A stretch of DNA of 64,000 nucleotides from Burkholderia paludis (GCF_000732615.1 NZ_JPGL01000062.1:1-64000), one strand, 5' to 3'; positions 41,867-50,996 are shown, numbered from the stretch's first letter. Notes: generated from the sequence alone by a model not told the origin. Numbers and translations: made by a program.

Positions 41867-42388
41867 TCAGCGACGGTAGATGAATTCCAGGTCGGTCGAA
41901 TCGCCGACCTTGAAATCGTACGTGCCGACCTGCCTGAAACCGGCCTTCTCGTAGAAGGCGATCGCCTTCGCGTTGCCGGACCACACGCCGAGCCATACGG
42001 GGCCGGGGCGTTCCGCCGCCAGATAGTCCAGCGCGGAATCGAACAGCGCGCGCCCGGCGCCGGTGCCTTGCGTGCTTCGCCGAAGATAGATCTGGTGAAT
42101 TTCCCCCGAACCGTCGGCCACTTCCGGGTGCGGCAGCTTGCACGGCCCGGCGTGCGCATAGCCGACCAGTCCGCCGTCGTCGCTTTCGGCGACCCATGTG
42201 CGGTACTGCGGATCGGCGAGCTGCGCCGTGACCGCTTCCACCGAGTAGGTGTGCGCCTCGTACGCGGCAAGATCGTCCGGCGGGTAGCCGAGGTCGAAGC
42301 CGTCTTGCAGGAAGGTTTCGCGAAACGTGTCGCGCTTCAGCTCGGCGAGCGGGACGGCATCGGACAGGGTGGCAACGCGGATCAGCAT
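41867..42388 (-). CDS. GNAT N-acetyltransferase
   Basis: A 173-residue GNAT protein: MLIRVATLSDAVPLAELKRD at the start, EIHQIYLRRSTQGTGAGRAL carrying the acetyl-CoA loop (R-x-x-Q-G-x-G-x-G/A), and VWSGNAKAIAFYEKAGFRQV in the last helix. The substrate is unknown. It is followed within 30 bp by a separate promoter on the same strand. Confidence 0.9.
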   Translation of the reverse strand: MLIRVATLSDAVPLAELKRDTFRETFLQDGFDLGYPPDDLAAYEAHTYSVEAVTAQLADPQYRTWVAESDDGGLVGYAHAGPCKLPHPEVADGSGEIHQIYLRRSTQGTGAGRALFDSALDYLAAERPGPVWLGVWSGNAKAIAFYEKAGFRQVGTYDFKVGDSTDLEFIYRR

Positions 42389-42575
42389 TGAAGCGCTCTC
42401 GATTCGGTGGTCGGCCGGATAGTTTATCGTGAGCGGCACGAGGCTCGCGAGCGCCGGCATGCCGCGAACGCGCCGTGCGAGGCGCGGCGGGGCGCGCCCG
42501 GCAATCAGGCGGATGCCGATGGTTGATCGTCGGCGGACATGCTAGGATTTTTGCCAAACAACTTCGGAGACTGCC

Positions 42576-42959
42576 ATGCCGTTCATCTGCGAAAACGTTG
42601 AATGCCGCGCCGTGCTCGCGCGCGGGCAGGTCAGGCCCCACCGGGAGGACGCGGGGTGGTGCTTCTACTGCCCGGATTGCCAGGCCAGGAACGAGTTGAT
42701 GAATATCGGCGTGGCCGACGGCGCTGCCGAGCTGATCCAGCCGGAAAGGGCCAGCCCGCCGCACAAGGTGGTCGCGTCGGCCCGCCCGCTGGAGGATGGC
42801 CGATATGCAGCGGAGTTGAGCGTGCAGCGGGCGCTCGCCGTGAAGGGCACGTATGCGGCCGAGGAACACTGGGATCAGCTCGGGGTATTCGGCGACGCGC
42901 AGGACGCCGTCGCGCACGCGAAGTCGTTCGCAACCGACCTGCTGGGGCGGGCGGCCTAG
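42576..42959 (+). CDS. Hypothetical zinc-ribbon-like small protein
   Basis: A 127-residue protein not assigned to a family. The N-terminal 40 residues contain Cys5, Cys10, Cys29, Cys32 and Cys35 (FICENVEC and WCFYCPDC), which suggest a zinc-binding knuckle. The C-terminal half (RYAAELSVQRALAVKGTYAA, DAVAHAKSFATDLL) looks like a small alpha/beta domain. The ATG at 42576 follows a weak GGAG-like sequence. A strong hairpin closes the transcription unit. Function unknown. Confidence 0.75.
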   Translation: MPFICENVECRAVLARGQVRPHREDAGWCFYCPDCQARNELMNIGVADGAAELIQPERASPPHKVVASARPLEDGRYAAELSVQRALAVKGTYAAEEHWDQLGVFGDAQDAVAHAKSFATDLLGRAA

Positions 42960-42981
42960 CTGAAACTTTTCCGTAAGCGAA

Positions 42982-43017
42982 GAAGGGGCGTCACGCGCAC
43001 GCGTGCGACGCCCCTTC
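42982..43017 (+). terminator. Intrinsic terminator after the zinc-ribbon-like gene
   Basis: GAAGGGGCGTC (42982-42992) pairs perfectly with GACGCCCCTTC (43007-43017) over 11 bp, followed by GCGTTTTCC. The 14-nt loop is itself partly palindromic. It lies 23 bp after the stop codon. Confidence 0.8.
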
Positions 43018-43195
43018 GCGTTTTCCGTCCGTGTCCGCCAGCGGCTCGCCGCGTCCGGTTCCCGATCGGTACGCGCACCGATTGGCCGCGTCGGTTAGCG
43101 CACGAAGCCGCCGTTCCTTCCGTTCCTTGCGCGCGGCGTCCGGGTGCCGGGCGCCGGCTGCCGGTTCGCGCCGCGCAGGAGCCCTCTCGCCGGGC

Positions 43196-43294
43196 TCAGG
43201 CCGTGACGACGATCTTTCCCCTCTCGGCGCCGGCCTCCATGCACCGATGCGCGTCGGCGATGTCGTCGAACGCGAACGTGCGCACTTCGTCCGC
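43196..43294 (-). pseudogene. C-terminal remnant of a quinone oxidoreductase/zinc-type MDR
   Basis: The minus strand encodes ADEVRTFAFDDIADAHRCME, then AGAERGKIVVTA and a stop, which is the typical end of medium-chain NADPH:quinone oxidoreductases. No upstream part of such a gene exists. The remnant starts right after the stop of the flavoprotein gene and in the same frame. It is a decayed fragment about 32 codons long, marking a past deletion in which the flavoprotein region replaced or joined it. Confidence 0.7.
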
Positions 43295-43321
43295 CCTCCG
43301 CGCGGTGCCGCCCGCCGCGCG

Positions 43322-44701
43322 TCACGCGACCGGATGCAGATCCTGCAGCAGCGTCGGCACGAGCTCCGATACGGTCGGGTGAATGTGCATCGCGCGGCTG
43401 ATCGTCGTGTACGGCGCGCCGGCGGCCATCACGTCGAGCATGCCGTGCACGACCTCGTCGCCGGTCACGCCGAGGATCGACGCGCCGAGGATCGCGTGGC
43501 TGTCCGCATCGACGATCACCTTCATGAAACCCTGGCTCTCGCCTTTTTCGACCGCGCGGCCGACGCGCGTCATCGGCCGCGTGCCGACGAGCAGCCGGCG
43601 GCCCGTCTGCTTCGCCTCCGCGAGCGTCATGCCGATGCGGCCGAGCGGCGGATCGATGTACATCGCGTACGCCGCGATGCGGTCGGACACCTTGCGCGGA
43701 TCGTTGTCGAGCAGGTTGGCCGCGACGATCTCGTAGTCGTTGTACGCGGTGTGCGTGAACGCGCCGCGCCCGTTGCAGTCGCCGAGCGCCCAGATGCCGG
43801 GCACGTTCGTGCGCAACTGCTCGTCGACCTCGATATAGCCGCGCGCGTCGGTCTTCACGCCCGCACGGTCGAGCCCGAGATCGTCGGTGTTCGGCACGCG
43901 CCCGACCGCGAGCAGCAGGTGCGAGCCCGCGACCTCGCGGCCGCCGCCCGCGCAATCGAGGCCGACGACGATGCCGCTGCCGTCGCGCCGCGCGCTCAGG
44001 CAGTTCGCGTCGAGCTGCACGTCGATCCCTTCGTGTTCGAGGATCTCGCGCACGGCCTGCGACACGTCCTCGTCCTCGCGGCGGATCAGGCGCGGGCCCT
44101 TCTCGACGATCGTGACCTGCGAGCCGAAGCGCCGATACATCTGGCCGAACTCGAGCCCGACATAGCTGCCGCCGACGATCACGAGATGCCCGGGCAGGAA
44201 GTCGACGTCCATCATCGTCGAGTTGGTCAGGTACGGCACCGCGTCGAGGCCCGGCATCGGCGGCACCAGCGCGCGCCCGCCGACGTTGACGAAGATGCGT
44301 TCGGCGTCGAGCAGCTCGTCGCCCACGCGTACCGCGTCGGCGCGCTCGAAGCGGGCGTGACCCTGGAACACGGTCGCGTTCGAGAGGCCGCGCACCCATT
44401 GTTCGACACCGTGGTTCGAGCGCCCGGAGACCAGGTCCTTGCGCGCCTTCACGGCGCGCATGTCGACGCTGACGGGGCCGCCGACCGACACGCCGTATTC
44501 GCCGGCGCGCCGCGCGAGGTGCGCGGCGTACGCGCTGGCGATCAGCGTCTTGGTCGGGATGCAGCCGGTGTTCACGCAGGTGCCGCCGAAGCGGCCGCGC
44601 TCGACGATCGCGACTTTCATCCCGGTGGCCGACAGCCGCGCGGCGAGCGGCGGCCCGGCTTGCCCGGTGCCGATGACGATCGCGTCGAAGTGTTGCGTCA
44701 T
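43322..44701 (-). CDS. Pyridine nucleotide-disulfide oxidoreductase (mercuric-reductase/Lpd-like)
   Basis: A 459-residue flavoprotein: FAD site VIGTGQAGPPLAARL, redox-active pair in GGTCVNTGCIPTK (Cys-x4-Cys), NAD site VIVGGSYVGLEFGQMYRR, second FAD segment VPGIWALGDCNGRGAFTHTA and the dimerisation-domain HIHPTVSELVPTLL with the catalytic His. There is no N-terminal metal-binding domain and no C-terminal Cys pair as in MerA, so a general disulfide or quinone reductase is more likely. AGGAGG precedes the ATG. It is followed by the remnant of a quinone reductase gene. Confidence 0.9.
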   Translation of the reverse strand: MTQHFDAIVIGTGQAGPPLAARLSATGMKVAIVERGRFGGTCVNTGCIPTKTLIASAYAAHLARRAGEYGVSVGGPVSVDMRAVKARKDLVSGRSNHGVEQWVRGLSNATVFQGHARFERADAVRVGDELLDAERIFVNVGGRALVPPMPGLDAVPYLTNSTMMDVDFLPGHLVIVGGSYVGLEFGQMYRRFGSQVTIVEKGPRLIRREDEDVSQAVREILEHEGIDVQLDANCLSARRDGSGIVVGLDCAGGGREVAGSHLLLAVGRVPNTDDLGLDRAGVKTDARGYIEVDEQLRTNVPGIWALGDCNGRGAFTHTAYNDYEIVAANLLDNDPRKVSDRIAAYAMYIDPPLGRIGMTLAEAKQTGRRLLVGTRPMTRVGRAVEKGESQGFMKVIVDADSHAILGASILGVTGDEVVHGMLDVMAAGAPYTTISRAMHIHPTVSELVPTLLQDLHPVA

Positions 44702-44921
44702 GACGTCCTCCTGTGCGGGTGCAGCGAGGGAACGCGTGCGGGCGTGCCGTGTGCGGGGCCGGCGCACGGTCGCGCGACGGCGAGCGCCTATGGTAGCCCG
44801 GTTGGCGTGCGTCCGCGAGCGGCGGCACGGCGCGCGGCGCGGGCGCGGAGGAGCGGGCTGGAGCCGGGCCGCGCCGGCCGCTGCGCGACGCGATCGACGC
44901 TGTTACGCGGTGGCGGCCGCG

Positions 44922-45491
44922 TCAGTCCTTGCGCTTCCACTGATTGAACGACACCGGCCGGTGCGCGTCGGCGCGCGTGACGGTGACGTGGTCGGGCTGA
45001 TCCTCGAGCGGAAACGATACGGTGACGATCTGGCTCGAAAACAGCCAGCCGTGCGTGCGCGGGTCGTAGCGGAACGTCACGTAGTCGCTCCAGTGCTGCC
45101 CGCACGCGACGGCATTCTGCACGGTGAAATAGCGGCCCTTGACCGCGAGGCCGTCGTCGGCGAACTCGAACGGATCGCACTGGCCGCCTTCGTTCGCGCG
45201 CAGCACGACCTCGTCGTTGCGTGCGGCGAGCCGGTACGCGTGGTCGGCCTGTTCCTCGTAGATCAGCAGCGGGCGCGGCGACGGCTGCCCGAGCGTGTCG
45301 CCCTCCCGATGCGCGACGACGAGGAAACTGTGCCGGCCGTTGTCGAGATCCGGCCCGGCTTGCGCGAGCATCGGCTGGTAGCCGGGCGGCAGTTGCGCGG
45401 CGATCGACTTCGGCAGGTCGTCGGCGCGGGCGTGGAACGACAGCGCGGCGAGCAGCGGGAGGAGCACGATGGACGGGCGGAAAGCGCGCAT
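44922..45491 (-). CDS. Exported hypothetical protein
   Basis: A 189-residue protein with a signal peptide (MRAFRPSIVLLPLLAALSFH, cleavage predicted after ARA) and a periplasmic domain. HSFLVVAHREGDTLGQPSPR and FTVQNAVACGQHWSDYVTFR suggest a beta-rich lysozyme-inhibitor-like or lipoprotein-like fold, but no family is recognised. Two cysteines (QCDPF and ACGQH) could form a disulfide. It lies 52 bp downstream of the GNAT gene on the same strand, probably co-transcribed. Confidence 0.7.
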   Translation of the reverse strand: MRAFRPSIVLLPLLAALSFHARADDLPKSIAAQLPPGYQPMLAQAGPDLDNGRHSFLVVAHREGDTLGQPSPRPLLIYEEQADHAYRLAARNDEVVLRANEGGQCDPFEFADDGLAVKGRYFTVQNAVACGQHWSDYVTFRYDPRTHGWLFSSQIVTVSFPLEDQPDHVTVTRADAHRPVSFNQWKRKD

Positions 45492-45543
45492 GAAGGGAAG
45501 TCCGGTCGAAGGGAGGAGGGCAGGCGGGGCCGGCGGCGTGGCG

Positions 45544-46008
45544 TTACAGATCCCGCCCGAGGAACTCGGTGCCCGGCACCGGGTTGAACGCGACGGGCGG
45601 CGCGGGCGTGAAGCCCAGCGACGCATACAGTTGCCTGGCGGCGACGAATTCGGGCAGCACGTCCAGGCACATGCGCGCATAGCCGGCCGCCTTCGCGTCT
45701 TGCAGCAGCCGTTCGACGAGCCGGCGGCCGACCTGCAGGCCGCGCGCCTCGGGGCGCACGTACACGCGCTTCATCTCGCACGTCGTGCCGTCGATGGCGC
45801 GAAACGCCGCGCAGCCGACCGCGCGATCGCCGCGCCATGCGATCAGCAGCATGCCGCTCGGCGCCGCGTACTTGCCGGGCAGCGCGGCGATCTCGGGCTC
45901 GAAGTCCTGGAAAGCCAGGCTGACGGTGGGGCTCGCGATGTACTCGCGAAAGATCGCCTCGACGACGCCGGCGTCGTCGGGATAGCGGGCGGCGCGAATC
46001 TCGATCAT
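45544..46008 (-). CDS. GNAT N-acetyltransferase
   Basis: A 154-residue GNAT protein: MIEIRAARYPDDAGVVEAIF, CEMKRVYVRPEARGLQVGRR (acetyl-CoA loop R-G-x-x-x-G-R) and the tail RQLYASLGFTPAPPVAFNPV, which is common in small-molecule acetyltransferases annotated near this type. The substrate is unknown. It is first in a probable two-gene operon with the exported protein. Confidence 0.88.
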   Translation of the reverse strand: MIEIRAARYPDDAGVVEAIFREYIASPTVSLAFQDFEPEIAALPGKYAAPSGMLLIAWRGDRAVGCAAFRAIDGTTCEMKRVYVRPEARGLQVGRRLVERLLQDAKAAGYARMCLDVLPEFVAARQLYASLGFTPAPPVAFNPVPGTEFLGRDL

Positions 46009-46159
46009 GGGCAGCGGTGCGGAATGACGGGCAAGGGGGCAGCATAGCAGCGCAAGGCCGCTTCCGGTCAGGCGCGAAGCGTGCCAGAATCGTCGGCCGG
46101 ATTACCGGAAACGACATGCCGGCGCCGGCGACCCGGCGCCGCTCACGAGGGAGATTTTG

Positions 46160-46798
46160 ATGACTGCATCGGGTGCCGTACTCGCCATTCTGGCCGCGCT
46201 GTTCCTCGGCGCGATGATTCCGGGTCCGAGCTTCGTGCTGGTGGCGCGCAATTCGATCGGGCTGTCGCGCCGCGACGGGCTGGCCACCGCGCTCGGCATG
46301 GGGATCGGCGGGATCGTGTTCGGCGGCGTCGCGCTGGCCGGGCTGTATACGCTGCTGCAGGCCGTCGAATGGCTGTACGTGGGCCTGAAGGTGGCGGGCG
46401 GCGCGTACCTGGTCTACATGGCGTCGAAGATCTGGCGCGGCGCCGACCGGCCGATCGCGATGGACGATCCGCAGGCGATGGCCGCCGGCAGCGCGCGCAA
46501 GTCGTTCTGGACGGGCCTCACGACCCAGCTCAGCAACCCGAAGACGGCGATCTGGTACGGCAGCATCTTCGCGGCGCTGCTCCCGCAGCATCCGCCGCTG
46601 TGGTGCTATCTGGCGCTGCCGCCGCTCGTGTTCGCCGTCGAGTTCGGCTGGTACACGCTGGTCGCGCTGTGCTTTTCCACCCGCGGCCCGCGCGAACTCT
46701 ACCTGCGCGCGAAGGCGTGGATCGACCGGATCGCCGCCGGCGCGATCGCCCTGCTCGGGCTGCGGCTGATCCTGAACGCGCCAAAAGCGGGGCTCTGA
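46160..46798 (+). CDS. LysE/RhtB-family amino-acid exporter
   Basis: A 212-residue protein with six predicted helices and the family hallmark MIPGPSFVLVARNSIGLSRR (P-G-P in helix 1), GAYLVYMASKIWRG and GLTTQLSNPKTAIWYGSIFA. LysE/RhtB proteins export amino acids and related compounds; the substrate is unknown. GAGGGAG precedes the ATG, and a TTG one codon upstream is possible. A good terminator follows. Confidence 0.9.
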   Translation: MTASGAVLAILAALFLGAMIPGPSFVLVARNSIGLSRRDGLATALGMGIGGIVFGGVALAGLYTLLQAVEWLYVGLKVAGGAYLVYMASKIWRGADRPIAMDDPQAMAAGSARKSFWTGLTTQLSNPKTAIWYGSIFAALLPQHPPLWCYLALPPLVFAVEFGWYTLVALCFSTRGPRELYLRAKAWIDRIAAGAIALLGLRLILNAPKAGL

Positions 46799-47170
46799 GC
46801 GCATTCGGTTCCGGCGGGCGTTGCATGGCGACCGGCCACTCCCGTGGACGGTTGCCGGAGCGAGCCGGCCGGCGCACCGCGCGAACGCGCATCGCGGTTC
46901 CGGAATCCGCAAGCGGTCCGGAACCGTTCTTTCCTTCTCTTCATGCGCCCCCGTCGGGCGATTCGCCCGGCGACCCGCGCCCACTCGTCGGCCGGGCCGC
47001 CTCCGACAGCCTCCCCGACGCCTTCCGGGCAGCCTGCCGAAGCCCGCAAAGCCTTGCGCGACGGGCATCCGGGCATGCCGCGCCGGGCACCGGCAGGCAC
47101 CGCGCGCCCGATTCTGGCGGTCGACCGCCCCGCGACGTGTAAACTGCTGCCTTTTTTGACGGTTTGCAGC
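46799..47170. other. Intergenic stretch between lysE-like gene and motor-like cassette
   Basis: A 372-bp region. The left part holds the terminator at 46895-46926. The right part should carry the promoter of the DUF3348 cassette; TGTAAACT near 47136 is the only AT-rich -10-like sequence. In-frame codons extend upstream of the DUF3348 start but lack protein-like composition. Confidence 0.4.
46895..46926 (+). terminator. Intrinsic terminator after the LysE-like gene
   Basis: CGGTTCCGGA (46895-46904) pairs with TCCGGAACCG (46917-46926) across a 12-nt loop, followed by the pyrimidine-rich TTCTTTCCTTCTCTTC. It is located about 100 bp after the stop, separating the exporter from the DUF3348 cassette. 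Confidence 0.65.
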
Positions 47171-47935
47171 ATGGTGCAAGCACCTCCGCGCCCGGCGTTG
47201 AGCGGTCCGACCCTCGTCCGGCTGCTCGCGCGCGCGGCCGATGCCGACGTCGCGGAATCCCGCCAGTCGCTGTCCGACCGGTTGAGCCAGTGGCTCGGCT
47301 GGACCGACGCGATCACTCTGTCGTCCGCGCTGAACGCAAGCCCGCCCGGCGTCGCGGCCGGCGTGCGCGGCTACGATGCCGAGCGCGATTGCGCGCGCGT
47401 GCGTCACGATCTCGCGCAGGCGATCACTGCTTCCAGCCGGCCGCCCGCGCGGCGCCGGCCCGGCGACATGCCGCCGCCGGCCGCCGACACGGCCGATTTC
47501 GCGGATTTCCGCCAGCGTTACCTGACGCTGCAGCAGGACATGGAAACGGCGATCGGCCAGTTGCGCGGCAGGTTGCGGGTCGCGCTCGCCGCGCGCTCGT
47601 CCGGGATGGCGCGGCTCGCGACGCTCGACGCGATCATGGAGCGGGTGCTCGGCGCACGCGAGCGCAGCCTGCTGTCCGCGGTGCCCGCGCTGCTCGGCAC
47701 GCGTTTCGGGCGGCTGCGCGACGCGGAACGGCAGGCGCTGGCCGATGCCGAATCCGCGGTCGCGGCCGATCCGGCCGATCACGTCGCGCCGGCGGATGGC
47801 GCGGCCGTTGCGGCGATCGTGCCCGGCGCATGGCTCGACACGTTTCGCGACGAGATGCGCAGCATCCTGCTTGCCGAACTCGAAGTCCGGTTTCAAACGG
47901 TAGACGGGCTGCTCGCGGCCCTTCGCACCTGCTAA
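47171..47935 (+). CDS. DUF3348-family protein, first gene of the motor-like cassette
   Basis: A 254-residue, mostly helical cytoplasmic protein (GPTLVRLLARAADADVAESR, RQRYLTLQQDMETAIGQLRG, LDTFRDEMRSILLAELEVRF). It matches the DUF3348 family, found in Burkholderia and relatives beside DUF802, OmpA and DUF2894 genes. No catalytic motif is seen. It has the character of an adaptor or regulator of a membrane complex. The DUF802 gene starts 10 bp after its stop. The ATG at 47171 gives the expected family N-terminus; the ribosome-binding site is poor. Confidence 0.8.
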   Translation: MVQAPPRPALSGPTLVRLLARAADADVAESRQSLSDRLSQWLGWTDAITLSSALNASPPGVAAGVRGYDAERDCARVRHDLAQAITASSRPPARRRPGDMPPPAADTADFADFRQRYLTLQQDMETAIGQLRGRLRVALAARSSGMARLATLDAIMERVLGARERSLLSAVPALLGTRFGRLRDAERQALADAESAVAADPADHVAPADGAAVAAIVPGAWLDTFRDEMRSILLAELEVRFQTVDGLLAALRTC

Positions 47936-47945
47936 TCAACACGCT

Positions 47946-50900
47946 ATGTCCAGAATTCGCATTGATCTTGTTGTCTTCGTCGCCGGTCTGCTCGCCGTGG
48001 TCTGGATCGGTGGCGGCTATGCCGCGTCGAACCCGCTGGCCTCGGCCGTCACGCTGCTGATCGGCGCGTGCTACGTCGCCGGCGCCTGGGAACTGCTGCG
48101 CTACCGGCAGGCGACCGCCACGCTGTCGCGCGCGGTCGCCGGCCTGGGTGAGCCGCCCGCGACGCTCGACGCGTGGCTCGACACGCTGCCGCCGGGCTTG
48201 CGCGGCGCCGCGCGGGCGCGGGTCGAGGGGGCGCGCGTCGCGCTGCCCGGCCCGGCGCTCACGCCTTACCTCGTCGGCCTGCTGGTGCTGCTCGGCATGC
48301 TCGGCACGCTGCTCGGGATGGTCGTGACGCTGAAGGGCACGGGCGCCGCGCTCGAAAGCGCGACCGATCTCGACGCGATCCGCGCGTCGCTGATCGCGCC
48401 GGTGAAGGGGCTCGGCTTCGCGTTCGGCACGTCGATCGCCGGGGTCGCGACGTCCGCGATGCTCGGGCTGCTGTCGGCGCTCGCGCGCCGCGAACGGATC
48501 GACGCGGGCCAGCAGCTCGACGCGAAGATCGCGACGACGTTGCGCGTGCATTCGTCGGCGCACCGGCGCGACGAATCGTTCCGGCTGCTGCAGCGCCAGG
48601 CCGACGTGATGCCGGCGCTGGTCGACCGGCTGCAGACGATGATGACGACGCTCGAGGCGCGCAGCGTCGCGCTGCATGATCGCCAGCTGGAAAGCCAGCA
48701 GGCGTTCTTCGAGCGGACCGAGCGCGCGTACGCGGGTCTGGCGTCGAACGTCGGCGATGCGCTGAAGGAAAGCGCGGCCGAGAGCGCACGCGTGGCCGGC
48801 GCCGCGCTGCAGCCGGTCGTCGCGGCGACGATGACGGGGCTGGCGCAGGAGATGGCCGCGCTGCGCGATACCGTGACGGGCGCGGTGCAGCGCCAGCTCG
48901 ACGGGCTTACGGAAGGCTTCGCGAAGACCACCGGCGACGTGACGGCCGTCTGGACCCGCGCGCTCGACGAACAGCGCCGCGCGGGCGACGCCGTCGCGCA
49001 ACAGCTGCAGACGACGCTCGGCCAGTTCACCGACACGTTCGCGCAGCGCTCGACGGGGCTGCTCGACGGCGTGGCGACGCGCCTCGAATCGACCGAGCGT
49101 CGCCTGTCGGATGCGTGGCACGATGCGCTGTCGCGCCAGGAGCAGGTCGGCGAGACGCTGGCCGGCCAGCACGCGCGTGCGCTGGGCGAAGCCGCAGCGA
49201 CCTTCGAACGGCATTCGGGCGCGGCGCTCGCCGCGATGCGCGAATCGCACGCGGGGTTGCAGACGGATCTGGCCGCGCGCGACGAACAGCGCCTCACGGC
49301 CTGGAACGATTCGCTGGCCGCGATGGCCGCGAAGCTCGGTGACGAATGGCAGCGTGCGGGCGCGCATAGCGCGGGCCGCCAGCAGGAAATCTGCGACGCG
49401 CTTGCACAAACGACGCGCGACCTCACCACGCAGGCCTCGACGTTCGAACAACGCTCGAACGATCTGCTGTCGACGATCCGCGATTCGCACACGGGTCTGC
49501 AAACGCAACTTGCCGCACGCGACGAAGAGCGTCTGTCGGCATGGAACGACTCGCTGGCCGCGATGGCCGCGAAGCTCGGCGACGAATGGCAACGCGCAGG
49601 CGTACACAGCGCGGGCCGTCAGCAGGAAATCTGCGACGCGCTTGCACAAACGACGCGCGATCTCACCACGCAAGCCTCGACGTTCGAACAACGCTCAAAC
49701 GATCTGCTGTCGACGATCCGCGATTCGCACACGGGCTTGCAAACGCAACTCGCCGCACGCGACGAACAGCGTCTGTCGGTATGGAACGATTCGCTGGCCG
49801 CGATGGCCGCGAAGCTCGGCGACGAATGGCAACGCGCAGGCGTACACAGCGCGGGCCGTCAGCAGGAAATCTGCGACGCACTTGCGCAAACCACGCGCGA
49901 CCTCACCACGCAAGCCTCGACGTTCGAACAACGCTCGAACGATTTGCTCTCGACGATCCGCGATTCGCACACGGGCTTGCAAACGCAACTCGCCGCACGC
50001 GACGAACAGCGTCTGTCGGCATGGAACGACTCGCTGGCCGCGATGGCCGCGAAGCTCGGCGACGAATGGCAGCGCGCGGGCGTACACAGCGCGGGCCGTC
50101 AGCAGGAAATCTGCGACGCACTTGCGCAAACGACGCGCGACCTCGCCACGCAGGCCTCGACGTTCGAACAACGCTCGAACGATCTGCTGTCGACGATCCG
50201 CGATTCGCACACGGGCCTGCAAGCCCAACTCGCCGCACGCGACGAACAGCGTCTGTCGGCCTGGAACGATTCGCTCGCGGCAATGGCGGCCGCGCTGCGC
50301 GACGAATGGGCGCAGACGAGCGCGCAAGCGGCAACCCGCCAGCAGGACATCTGCGACACGCTGACCCGCACCGCGAACGACATCACCGCGCAGGCGCAGG
50401 TGCATGCGAGCGACACGATCAACGAGATCGCGCGTCTCGTGCAGGCGGCGTCGGAAGCGCCGAAGGCTGCCGCCGACGTCGTCGCCGAATTGCGCCAGCG
50501 CCTGTCGGACAGCCTGGTGCACGACACCGCGATGCTCGAGGAGCGCAGCCGCCTGCTCGCGACGCTCGAAACGCTGCTCGGCGCGGTCAACCACGCGTCG
50601 ACCGAACAGCGCACCGCGATCGACGCGCTCGTCAGCACGTCGGCCGACCTGCTCGACCGCGTCGGCGCGCGCTTCAACGACACCGTCGATGCCGAAACGC
50701 GCAAGCTCGATTCGGTCGCCGCGCAGGTGAGCGCGGGCGCCGTCGAGGTGGCGAGCCTCGGCGATGCGTTCGGCGCGGCCGTGCAGGTGTTCGGCGAATC
50801 GAACGACAAGCTGCTGACCCATCTGCAGCGCATCGAGGCCGCGCTCGAGAAATCGCTCGCGCGCAGCGACGAACAGCTCGAGTATTACGTCGCGCAGGCG

Positions 50901-50993
50901 CGCGAGGTGATCGACCTGAGCATGCTGTCGCAGAAGCAGATCGTCGAGGACCTGCAGCAGCTCGCCGGCCGGCGGGCGTCCGTCGGAGCGTAA
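47946..50993 (+). CDS. DUF802 protein: MotA/ZorA-like channel subunit with long repetitive coiled-coil tail
   Basis: A 1015-residue protein. The N-terminus has four predicted membrane helices (about 8-26, 31-50, 108-128, 156-179). The last two, around LVLLGMLGTLLGMVVTLKGT and GFAFGTSIAGVATSAMLGLL, match the MotA/TolQ/ExbB/ZorA proton-channel pattern. From residue 185 to the end it is helical, coiled-coil-like and cytoplasmic. Residues 439-758 are four nearly identical 80-residue repeats, flanked by degenerate copies. The C-terminal ~200 residues are the DUF802 region. With the MotB-like gene 3 bp downstream it should form an ion-driven rotary or force-generating unit. What the tail contacts is unknown. 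Confidence 0.8.
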   Translation: MSRIRIDLVVFVAGLLAVVWIGGGYAASNPLASAVTLLIGACYVAGAWELLRYRQATATLSRAVAGLGEPPATLDAWLDTLPPGLRGAARARVEGARVALPGPALTPYLVGLLVLLGMLGTLLGMVVTLKGTGAALESATDLDAIRASLIAPVKGLGFAFGTSIAGVATSAMLGLLSALARRERIDAGQQLDAKIATTLRVHSSAHRRDESFRLLQRQADVMPALVDRLQTMMTTLEARSVALHDRQLESQQAFFERTERAYAGLASNVGDALKESAAESARVAGAALQPVVAATMTGLAQEMAALRDTVTGAVQRQLDGLTEGFAKTTGDVTAVWTRALDEQRRAGDAVAQQLQTTLGQFTDTFAQRSTGLLDGVATRLESTERRLSDAWHDALSRQEQVGETLAGQHARALGEAAATFERHSGAALAAMRESHAGLQTDLAARDEQRLTAWNDSLAAMAAKLGDEWQRAGAHSAGRQQEICDALAQTTRDLTTQASTFEQRSNDLLSTIRDSHTGLQTQLAARDEERLSAWNDSLAAMAAKLGDEWQRAGVHSAGRQQEICDALAQTTRDLTTQASTFEQRSNDLLSTIRDSHTGLQTQLAARDEQRLSVWNDSLAAMAAKLGDEWQRAGVHSAGRQQEICDALAQTTRDLTTQASTFEQRSNDLLSTIRDSHTGLQTQLAARDEQRLSAWNDSLAAMAAKLGDEWQRAGVHSAGRQQEICDALAQTTRDLATQASTFEQRSNDLLSTIRDSHTGLQAQLAARDEQRLSAWNDSLAAMAAALRDEWAQTSAQAATRQQDICDTLTRTANDITAQAQVHASDTINEIARLVQAASEAPKAAADVVAELRQRLSDSLVHDTAMLEERSRLLATLETLLGAVNHASTEQRTAIDALVSTSADLLDRVGARFNDTVDAETRKLDSVAAQVSAGAVEVASLGDAFGAAVQVFGESNDKLLTHLQRIEAALEKSLARSDEQLEYYVAQAREVIDLSMLSQKQIVEDLQQLAGRRASVGA
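49260..50352 (+). repeat. Coding tandem repeat, 240-bp unit, four full copies plus a partial
   Basis: Units begin at 49260, 49500, 49740 and 49980, with a degenerate fifth from 50220 to about 50352. Each encodes 80 residues containing AWNDSLAAMAAKLGDEWQRA, QQEICDALAQTTRDL, ASTFEQRSNDLLSTIRDSHT and QLAARDEQRLS. Differences between the full copies are few and mostly single-base, showing recent expansion or gene conversion. A more diverged copy precedes the array (about residues 360-438), indicating an old repeat-based design. Homologous recombination would add or remove 80-residue modules without breaking the frame. Confidence 0.95.
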
Positions 50994-50996
50994 CGC

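Noticed and set aside
49260-50352. Possible mobile-element or rearrangement repeat
   Set aside because: The period is an exact multiple of three, the frame is kept and the encoded units are coiled-coil-like, so the repeats belong to the protein.
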